Assembly (NCBI GenBank): GCA_900766185.1
Contig: CAAFUL010000003.1
Location: 1-18,305 of the forward strand
Direction of reading: 5' to 3'
Origin: an uncultured Johnsonella sp.
GTDB taxonomy: Bacteria > Bacillota > Clostridia > Lachnospirales > Lachnospiraceae
Length of the DNA: 18,305 bases
Shown here: positions 7,770-13,199 of the stretch, one piece after another
Numbering within the stretch: position 1 is the stretch's first letter
Layout: each line of letters begins with the position of its first letter
Notes under the pieces: generated by a model
Told to the model about the DNA's origin: nothing
The model's database searches: none
Seen by the model: only the letters and a program-made list of their open reading frames with translations
Translations under genes and position numbers: made by a program

Positions 7770-8378
7770 TCAATAAACTTTTTTAAGCACGCTTGTAAGT
7801 CCGTAAGTTATCACTGCCGATACTATGGCTTCTGCCAATCCGTTAGTAGCTACGATTCCGAGTATTGAGTAAACAAGCATATTCATACCTGTATTTGTAA
7901 CCGTTGCATATTCATTTCCAAAAAGTAAATATATACTTCCCAACACCAATACGGTATTGGATATAGAGCCTATAGCCCCTGTAAGTACCAAAGCTATATT
8001 TGAATTCATGTACTTATCAAAAAGCTTATACACATAATAGCTTACAACCGCTATCATTATTCTGGGTACTATGCTTACAAACACACTTTTTATATTACCG
8101 TTAGGTACAAAGGGTGAAAAACAAAAAGACACCAAACCCGGAGCAAAGGTATTCTTAAGCAGGCTCGACAAGCCGAAAACAAAGCCTAAGAACATTCCCG
8201 ACTTAAGACCTAAAAGAATAGTGGCAACAATTACCGTAATGTGGATAATAGTTGCATTGATAACACCAAGCGGAATAAATCCTAAAAACGGCACAACTGT
8301 CTGTATTATTATTATTGCCACAAATACCGCAAGTAAAGCTATGTGCCTTGTTTTTTTGTAATCCGGAGTATTTAACAC
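7770..8378 (-). CDS. ECF transporter S component (substrate unknown)
   Basis: This is a polytopic membrane protein of the ECF-transporter substrate-binding type. Such proteins bind a vitamin or other micronutrient and share an EcfT/EcfA1/EcfA2 energising module, which is not encoded here. With the start used the protein is 202 aa with about six hydrophobic segments. The segment GFIPLGVINATIIHITVIVA and the following LLGLKSGMFLGFVFGLSSLL plus KNTFAP are typical of the family, which includes pantothenate-type members. Substrate cannot be read from sequence. I chose a GTG start at 8378 because GAGAGG lies 7 nt upstream and the predicted -10 box (8403-8408) rules out the ATG codons near 8430. An ATG five codons before the GTG (8393) remains possible. 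Its place between rpmH and oriC is not part of the classic origin gene order. Confidence 0.85.
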   Translation of the reverse strand: MLNTPDYKKTRHIALLAVFVAIIIIQTVVPFLGFIPLGVINATIIHITVIVATILLGLKSGMFLGFVFGLSSLLKNTFAPGLVSFCFSPFVPNGNIKSVFVSIVPRIMIAVVSYYVYKLFDKYMNSNIALVLTGAIGSISNTVLVLGSIYLLFGNEYATVTNTGMNMLVYSILGIVATNGLAEAIVSAVITYGLTSVLKKVY

Positions 8379-8402
8379 TGTACTACCTCTCATATATATT
8401 AT

Positions 8403-8432
8403 TTTATAAACATTGATAATATTTATCATCAA
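8403..8432 (-). promoter_or_regulatory. Promoter of the ECF S-component gene
   Basis: On the minus strand TTGATG (8427-8432) and TATAAA (8403-8408) are 18 nt apart. The expected transcript start lies just before the GAGAGG site and GTG codon. This supports the downstream start and predicts a very short leader. Confidence 0.5.
8414..8428. promoter_or_regulatory. Fur-like operator palindrome
   Basis: TGATAATATTTATCA is a perfect 6-3-6 palindrome. It matches the Bacillus-type Fur box TGATAATnATTATCA at all but one defined position. It covers the -10/-35 spacer and the edge of the -35 of the ECF promoter, where a bound repressor would block transcription. AT richness makes chance occurrence possible. 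Confidence 0.4.
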
Positions 8433-8462
8433 CTATATAATTTATAATCACATATATCTTAT

Positions 8463-8501
8463 TTATTATCCACACTATGTTGATAAGTGTGTGGATAATA
8501 A
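8463..8501. promoter_or_regulatory. Inverted pair of perfect DnaA boxes
   Basis: TTATCCACA (8466-8474, plus) faces TGTGGATAA (8490-8498, minus). Both match the DnaA box consensus exactly and sit inside a perfect 13-bp inverted repeat TTATTATCCACAC/GTGTGGATAATAA. They mark the left limit of oriC and lie about 30 bp upstream of the ECF promoter. Confidence 0.9.
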
Positions 8502-8602
8502 GTTTTAAAGCTGTTAATTTATCGCCTTGAGTATTATATTACATATACTTTAATTTTTCCACTTATTTCACATATCAATTTTTCTTAAAGTGAATAACAG
8601 GT

Positions 8603-8627
8603 GTTACAGTTCATGTAGCCTAGATAT
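8603..8627 (-). repeat. 25-nt dispersed repeat, copy C (oriC)
   Basis: On the minus strand this shares 22 of 25 positions with 4271-4295; its core is CTACATGAACTGTAAC. It lies between the degenerate DnaA box and the 39-bp palindrome. Confidence 0.55.
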
Positions 8628-8634
8628 ATATTTG

Positions 8635-8673
8635 TAATATACCAAATGAAAGCTTGCTTTCAGGTATATATTA
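8635..8673. repeat. 39-bp near-perfect palindrome in oriC
   Basis: TAATATACC-AAA-TGAAAGC-TT-GCTTTCA-GGTATATATTA: a 7-bp stem with a 2-nt loop at the centre and outer arms matching apart from an AAA bulge and two extra bases. It could extrude as a cruciform or be bound by a dimeric protein. Confidence 0.7.
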
Positions 8674-8685
8674 TAAATAAATATA

Positions 8686-8818
8686 TATATCAGACTGCCG
8701 CCGAAATTAATCTTCGTCTAACTTATAGATAAAATTAAATATTTTTATTTTTTTGACGAAGATGAATGAGCTACCTGAACCGTAACTAACAGATTACGAT
8801 TCAGGCAGTTCAGATATA
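8686..8818. repeat. 133-bp nested palindromic element within oriC
   Basis: The outer arms TATATCAGACTGCC (8686-8699) and GGCAGTTCAGATATA (8804-8818) are inverted matches with small differences. Inside are ATCTTCGTC (8709-8717) with GACGAAGAT (8755-8763), a perfect 9-bp stem around an AT-rich loop, and a second hairpin CCTGAACCGTAA/TTACGATTCAGG (8774-8785 with 8794-8805, one mismatch, 8-nt loop). The second hairpin consists of two facing copies of the 25-nt repeat (plus 8771-8787, minus 8791-8815). The DNA is more GC-rich than the flanks. It resembles a small miniature element lodged between the two DnaA-box groups; no coding potential. Confidence 0.65.
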
Positions 8819-8961
8819 CATCTAATATATATTTCTTTGATATCCACCATTTAAATACCTGTGTATTGCCTCTTTGATATTTAGCATTATAGGCAGCTTG
8901 TTATTAAGGAAAGATAGTATCAATGCAACGGCTGCATAAGAAGTTATTTATGTTGTACCTA

Positions 8962-9004
8962 TTTTTCACACGATTTCTACACAGTATCCACAATATTGTC
9001 CACA
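8962..9004 (+). promoter_or_regulatory. DnaA-box cluster next to the dnaA promoter
   Basis: There are four same-strand sites, each one mismatch from TTATnCACA: TTTTTCACA (8962-8970), TTCTACACA (8975-8983), GTATCCACA (8984-8992) and TTGTCCACA (8996-9004). Offsets are 13, 9 and 12 bp. The last lies 11 bp before the -35 of dnaA, so it could serve both initiation and autoregulation. Confidence 0.75.
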
Positions 9005-9015
9005 TTCTAATCTAC

Positions 9016-9044
9016 TTGATAATGATGTGTTATTTTGATACAAT
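9016..9044 (+). promoter_or_regulatory. Sigma-A promoter of dnaA
   Basis: TTGATA (9016-9021) and TACAAT (9039-9044) are separated by exactly 17 nt, each one base from consensus. The transcript would start near 9051, leaving a leader of about 60 nt before the GGAG site and ATG of dnaA. Confidence 0.8.
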
Positions 9045-9109
9045 TATATCCTATATTTAAATGACTGTTATTTATAGTTTTAAAATCTTTTTTATGGAGA
9101 TGCAGCTTT

Positions 9110-10489
9110 ATGGAAGACATGATAGAGTTAATAAAATCAAACTGGGGATATGTTAAATCATATCTTATAGATAAATTTGATGTTTCAGAGGAATTATCTT
9201 ATGACACATGGATAAAGCCTCTTATAATTGATAGAATAGTAAAAGACGAAAAGGGAAGTGAAACTCTTTATTTCATAGGTAGAGATAAGATGTTTTGCAA
9301 TATTGTGAATAAAAAATACTCTCATCCCTTAAGTATAGCGATAGAACATGTAACCAACAAAAAATATGATGTAAAAATAGAAATTAAGAAGACAGTCAAA
9401 AGAACCTCTATCATTAATAACAAAAGGAAATTGCTAAGCAAACCGAAAATCAATGATTCAAACCTAAATGCAAAATACACTTTCAATAACTTTGTTGTAG
9501 GTAAGAGCAATACTATGGCACATGCCGCTTCCTTAGCTGTAGCGGAAAGCCCCGGAGAGATATACAATCCTTTATTTATATACGGTGATGCAGGACTTGG
9601 TAAAACTCATCTTATGCAGTCTATAGCTCATTTTATTGTATCCAATAATAAAAATGCTAAGGTTATATATGAAACAAGTGAAACATTTACAAATGAACTC
9701 ATAGACTCCATAGCCAACAGGAATAACTTTTCCATTACAGACTTTAGAAAAAAATATAGGCAGAACGATTTGCTTCTTATAGATGATATACAGTTTATAA
9801 TAGGAAAAGAAAGAACCTTGGAAGAGTTCTTTAATACCTTCAATGACTTATACAGATATAAAAAACAGATCGTAATATCCTCAGACAGACCCCCAAAGGA
9901 CTTTTTAACACTTGAAAACAGAGTTAAGTCAAGATTTGAGTCCGGTCTTATCGTGGATATCAATCCTCCTGATTATGAGACCAGGATGGCTATACTGAGA
10001 AAAAAGGAAGAAACCGACAATCTTAATATAGACAATGCGGTTATGCAGTATATAGCAACTAATATAAAGGAGAATATAAGACAACTTGAGGGAGCACTTA
10101 ATAAGGTTTCTGCCAAGGGAAGACTCGAAAAAAGAGATATAGACCTTGAACTTGCCAAAGAAGCCTTAAAAGATTTTATAAGCCCTGATGAACCTCGTGT
10201 TATCACTGTGGATTTTATAAAGCAGATCGTTGCCGAGCATTTTGAGATAAGTATGGAAGACCTGCTTAAAAAGACAAGGGCTGCCGGCATAACCTATCCA
10301 AGGCATGTAGCCATGTATTTGTGCAGAAGACTTACAGATGCACCTCTAAAAAATATAGGTGCCGCATTCGGTGGAAAAGATCACACAACAGTTATGAACG
10401 CTGTCAACAGTATTGAGGATAAAATGAAGAAAAACCCGGAGGTTAAAAATACTGTCGAAGTAATAAGCAAGAAGTTATCACCACAGTAA
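9110..10489 (+). CDS. dnaA: Chromosomal replication initiator protein DnaA
   Basis: DnaA is the AAA+ ATPase that binds DnaA boxes, opens oriC and recruits the replicative helicase. The 459-aa protein has the full architecture. Domain I (about 1-85) starts MEDMIELIKSNWGYVKSYL, and a short basic linker follows (about 90-120). The AAA+ core has Walker A GDAGLGKTH (159-167), Walker B LLLIDDIQF (221-229), sensor 1 VISSDRPP (255-262) and the arginine finger in RVKSRFESGL (about R275). Domain IV has the signature GGKDHTTVMNAVNSI (421-435). The ATG start has GGAG (9096-9099) about 10 nt upstream. It is preceded by DnaA boxes, consistent with autoregulation. Confidence 0.98.
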   Translation: MEDMIELIKSNWGYVKSYLIDKFDVSEELSYDTWIKPLIIDRIVKDEKGSETLYFIGRDKMFCNIVNKKYSHPLSIAIEHVTNKKYDVKIEIKKTVKRTSIINNKRKLLSKPKINDSNLNAKYTFNNFVVGKSNTMAHAASLAVAESPGEIYNPLFIYGDAGLGKTHLMQSIAHFIVSNNKNAKVIYETSETFTNELIDSIANRNNFSITDFRKKYRQNDLLLIDDIQFIIGKERTLEEFFNTFNDLYRYKKQIVISSDRPPKDFLTLENRVKSRFESGLIVDINPPDYETRMAILRKKEETDNLNIDNAVMQYIATNIKENIRQLEGALNKVSAKGRLEKRDIDLELAKEALKDFISPDEPRVITVDFIKQIVAEHFEISMEDLLKKTRAAGITYPRHVAMYLCRRLTDAPLKNIGAAFGGKDHTTVMNAVNSIEDKMKKNPEVKNTVEVISKKLSPQ

Positions 10490-10552
10490 TTGCAGTTTTA
10501 AGCCGTTTTTATACAATTTATAAACACAGTTATAAAAGTCATATTTGTTGTA

Positions 10553-10581
10553 TTTACAGGCTTTAGGGTACTTTTTAACAT
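10553..10581 (+). promoter_or_regulatory. Candidate promoter for dnaN-gyrA operon
   Basis: TTTACA (10553-10558) and TAACAT (10576-10581) are 17 nt apart in the 246-nt dnaA-dnaN gap. The -10 match is moderate. No terminator was found after dnaA, only an A/T-only hairpin TTTATAA/TTATAAA (10517-10536), so read-through from dnaA is also likely. Confidence 0.35.
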
Positions 10582-10641
10582 ATTAACAGCTACTACTATT
10601 ACTGATACTAAATATTATTATATATATACAACTTTGAGAGC

Positions 10642-10691
10642 GCACAATTTAAGCGATGTTAATTTACATTATTATTAGAGCTAAATTGTGC
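10642..10691 (+). other. Leader hairpin upstream of dnaN
   Basis: GCACAATTTA (10642-10651) and TAAATTGTGC (10682-10691) are perfect 10-bp complementary arms around a 30-nt AT-rich loop. They end about 45 nt before the dnaN ATG. It is either an RNA structure in the dnaN leader or a DNA operator with widely spaced half-sites. Confidence 0.55.
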
Positions 10692-10735
10692 ATATCTGTT
10701 TATATATTATTTGTTTAATTGTGAAAGGCAAAAAA

Positions 10736-11845
10736 ATGAAACTTATATTTAATAAAGAACAGCTTATTAATGCTATCAATATAGTTTCTAAGGCTATATC
10801 AGGTAAGACAACCAATCCGTTGATGGAATGTATATTATTTGATGCTTCATTTGATAAGGTACTTCTTAGTGCTTCAGATCTGGAGATAGGTATAGAAACA
10901 AAAGTAGAGGCAAATATAGTTGAAAACGGAAAGATAGCATTGGAAGCTAAATTAGTCTATGACATAGTCAGAAAACTTGATGCACAAGACTATGATATAA
11001 CTATAGAAGCGGATGCAGCTTATAATACAATTATATCTTCCAACAATGCAGTATTTAAAATACAGGGCTTTGACCCCGAAGAATTTAACTATCTTCCAAA
11101 GATAGAAAAAGATAAGCATATAAAGTTAAATCAGTTCACACTAAAAGAAGTTATAAGACAGACTATATTTTCAGTGTCCTTAACTGACAGTAATAAAATG
11201 ATGTCAGGAGTACTTTTTGATATAAATGAGGATATAGCAAGGTTTGTAGCCTTAGACGGACATAGAATATCTATAAGAAATGTAAAGCTTAAGGAAAGTT
11301 ATGAACATATAAAGGTTATTGTGCCTTCTAAAACTTTATCCGAACTTGCAAGGATCATTTCCTCAAATAATGATAAAGAAATCCACATATATTTTGCGGA
11401 TAATTACATATTATTTGAATTTGATGATACAATAGTGTTGTCAAGGCTTATGGAGGGTGAGTATTTTAAGATTGAGCATATGTTATCATCAGACTATAAA
11501 ACAAAAATAAATGTCAACAGGCTTAAACTGCTCAATGCCATAGACAGCTCTATGATACTTATAAGGGAAAATGATCACAAACCTATTATTTTGGATATGA
11601 GAGATTCTTCTATGGAGCTTAGGATGAAATCCTCTTACGGCTCAATGAAAAATGCCATAGACTGCAATAAGTCCGGTGATGATCTGGTGATAGCTTTTAA
11701 TCCTAAGTTTTTAATAGATGCATTAAAAGTTATAGATGATGAAAAAGTAGATATATTTTTTAGTAACCCAAAGGCACCTTGTTATATAAGAGATATGGAA
11801 AATAACTATCTTTATATAATATTGCCTGTAAACTTTATTGAGTAG
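10736..11845 (+). CDS. dnaN: DNA polymerase III subunit beta (sliding clamp)
   Basis: DnaN forms the ring-shaped dimer that tethers DNA polymerase III to DNA and also serves as a hub for repair and regulatory proteins. From the ATG chosen the protein is 369 aa, the normal clamp length with three repeated domains of about 120 residues. It begins MKLIFNKEQLINAINIVSKA, contains the conserved GVLFDINEDIARFVALDGHRIS region, and ends LYIILPVNFIE, the usual clamp C-terminus. The frame stays open 16 codons upstream, but those residues do not fit the family, and GAAAGG lies 7 nt before the chosen ATG. It is the first gene of the dnaN-yaaA-recF-gyrB-gyrA group. Confidence 0.97.
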   Translation: MKLIFNKEQLINAINIVSKAISGKTTNPLMECILFDASFDKVLLSASDLEIGIETKVEANIVENGKIALEAKLVYDIVRKLDAQDYDITIEADAAYNTIISSNNAVFKIQGFDPEEFNYLPKIEKDKHIKLNQFTLKEVIRQTIFSVSLTDSNKMMSGVLFDINEDIARFVALDGHRISIRNVKLKESYEHIKVIVPSKTLSELARIISSNNDKEIHIYFADNYILFEFDDTIVLSRLMEGEYFKIEHMLSSDYKTKINVNRLKLLNAIDSSMILIRENDHKPIILDMRDSSMELRMKSSYGSMKNAIDCNKSGDDLVIAFNPKFLIDALKVIDDEKVDIFFSNPKAPCYIRDMENNYLYIILPVNFIE

Positions 11846-11870
11846 TAAAGGATTAAGAAAGGTGTGTATT

Positions 11871-12083
11871 TTGGAAGAGATAGTTATAAAAGATGAGTAT
11901 ATAAAACTGGAGCAGGCACTTAAACTGACAGGAGAGGTATCTATGGGCTCCGAGGCAAAGTACCTTATAAAAGACGGTAAGGTCAGCGTAAACGGTGAAG
12001 TGGAACTTAGAAGAGGCAGGAAGCTGAGAAATTTAGACATATTTAATTATAACAATCATGATTATAAAATCATTGGAACTTAA
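11871..12083 (+). CDS. yaaA: S4-domain RNA-binding protein YaaA
   Basis: This is a small S4-like RNA-binding protein found between dnaN and recF in many Firmicutes, where it is linked to ribosome biogenesis. The S4 pattern is visible in IKLEQALKLTGEVSMGSEAK and LIKDGKVSVNGEVELRRGRK. I choose the TTG at 11871 (70 aa, MEEIVIKDEYIKL) because AAGGTG lies 6 nt upstream and the result has the usual family length. The frame is open back to 11838, overlapping dnaN, but those codons lack family similarity. The 3' end overlaps recF by 26 bp. Confidence 0.88.
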   Translation: MEEIVIKDEYIKLEQALKLTGEVSMGSEAKYLIKDGKVSVNGEVELRRGRKLRNLDIFNYNNHDYKIIGT

Positions 12084-13182
12084 AAACTACAGAAATTATA
12101 AGGACCTTTATTTGAATCTTGATAAGGGAACAAGTTTGCTTTATGGAGATAATGCACAGGGCAAGACCAACATACTCGAAGCAATATATATGTCGGCAAC
12201 CGCAAAGTCTCATAGGGGTTCAAAGGATAAGGAAGTTATTAATTTTGATGAAGAAGAAGCACATATTAAGATATATATAGAAAAACGGGAAGTAAATCAC
12301 CGTATAGATATACATCTTAGAAAAAATCATGCCAAAGGTATAGCAATAGACGGTATACCTATAAGAAAAATAAATGATTTATTCGGTATGTTAAATGTTG
12401 TGTTCTTTTCTCCGGAAGACCTAAATATTATAAAAAGAGGTCCGGCTGACAGGCGAAGATTTATAGATATGGAGCTTTGTCAATTAAGTAAGATATATGT
12501 GGATAATTTGATAAACTATAATAAGATCTTAGCACAAAGAAATAAGCTCTTAAAGGATATAAGTTTTAATGTTGATAAGAAAGAATTATTGCAAAGCCTT
12601 GATATATGGGATATACAACTTATTCACTATGGCAGCGAGGTAATAAAGTACAGAAAAGACTTTATTGCAAGCTTAAATATTTACATAAAAGATATACACA
12701 GCTCTATTACCGGAGAAAAAGAAAGTTTATATATAAACTATGACTTAAATATTGATATAGATCAATATGAAAAGGTGGTTTTAAAAACAAGGGATAATGA
12801 TATAAAGTACAAAATGACATCGGTGGGTCCGCACAGAGATGATATATCGCTTTTTATAAAAAATTCAGGTAAAGATATTGACCTGAAGTATTACGGCTCA
12901 CAGGGGCAGCAAAGGACTGCCGCCCTTTCTCTAAAACTTGCGGAGATAGAGCTGGTTAAAAAAAGTATAAATGATTATCCCATACTTTTACTTGATGATG
13001 TGTTTTCCGAGCTTGATGTAAGCAGACAAAAAAGGCTTATAAAGTCTATAAAACATTTACAAACTATAATAACAAGTACGGGAATAGATGACTTATTAAA
13101 TAAAAATTTTTCTATAGATAACATTATGCAAGTTAAAGAAGCACAGGTAAGTTCGGTAAAAGAATTTACTAAAATTATTTAA
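12058..13182 (+). CDS. recF: DNA replication and repair protein RecF
   Basis: RecF is an SMC/ABC-like ATPase that, with RecO and RecR, loads RecA at single-strand gaps and stalled forks. The 374-aa protein has the typical length. Walker A is GDNAQGKTN (30-38), the ABC-type signature region is YGSQGQQRTAALSL (279-292), and Walker B with the D-loop is LLLDDVFSELD (310-320). The N-terminus MIIKSLELKNYRNY matches the family, which fixes the ATG although no good ribosome-binding site precedes it. The ATG lies 26 bp inside yaaA, so initiation probably depends on translation of yaaA. The gene ends 17 bp before gyrB. Confidence 0.97.
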   Translation: MIIKSLELKNYRNYKDLYLNLDKGTSLLYGDNAQGKTNILEAIYMSATAKSHRGSKDKEVINFDEEEAHIKIYIEKREVNHRIDIHLRKNHAKGIAIDGIPIRKINDLFGMLNVVFFSPEDLNIIKRGPADRRRFIDMELCQLSKIYVDNLINYNKILAQRNKLLKDISFNVDKKELLQSLDIWDIQLIHYGSEVIKYRKDFIASLNIYIKDIHSSITGEKESLYINYDLNIDIDQYEKVVLKTRDNDIKYKMTSVGPHRDDISLFIKNSGKDIDLKYYGSQGQQRTAALSLKLAEIELVKKSINDYPILLLDDVFSELDVSRQKRLIKSIKHLQTIITSTGIDDLLNKNFSIDNIMQVKEAQVSSVKEFTKII

Positions 13183-13199
13183 GCAAAGGAGAAATACAG

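Larger units (their letters stand above)
8379..9109. other. Chromosomal replication origin region (oriC)
   Basis: This is about 730 bp of AT-rich noncoding DNA next to dnaA. It contains an inverted pair of perfect DnaA boxes (8466-8498), a degenerate box TTATTCACT on the minus strand (8589-8597), a cluster of four near-consensus boxes (8962-9004), and an AT-rich stretch after the cluster (about 9026-9090) suited to unwinding. Between the box groups lie palindromes (8635-8673, 8686-8818), copies of a 25-nt repeat, and a direct repeat TCTTTGATAT (8834-8843 and 8871-8880). All genes in the window diverge from it. No convincing boxes were seen in the dnaA-dnaN gap. Confidence 0.85.

Noticed and set aside
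8379..8432. ECF S component starting at the ATG codons near 8430
   Set aside because: These codons lie upstream of or inside the predicted promoter and have no ribosome-binding site. The GTG at 8378 has GAGAGG at 7 nt.
9005..9020. Possible DnaA-trio (CTA-AT-CTA-CTT) after the last DnaA box
   Set aside because: The trinucleotides do not hold one reading register beyond the first, and the stretch overlaps the -35 of the dnaA promoter. Suggestive by position only, so not listed as a feature.
8379..9109. parS site or CRISPR-like array in the origin noncoding DNA
   Set aside because: No TGTTTCACGTGAAACA-like sequence and no regularly spaced direct repeats were seen. The repeats present are palindromic and irregularly spaced.
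10490..10735. A second DnaA-box cluster between dnaA and dnaN, as in Bacillus
   Set aside because: I searched both strands by eye for TTATnCACA with up to one mismatch and found no convincing site.
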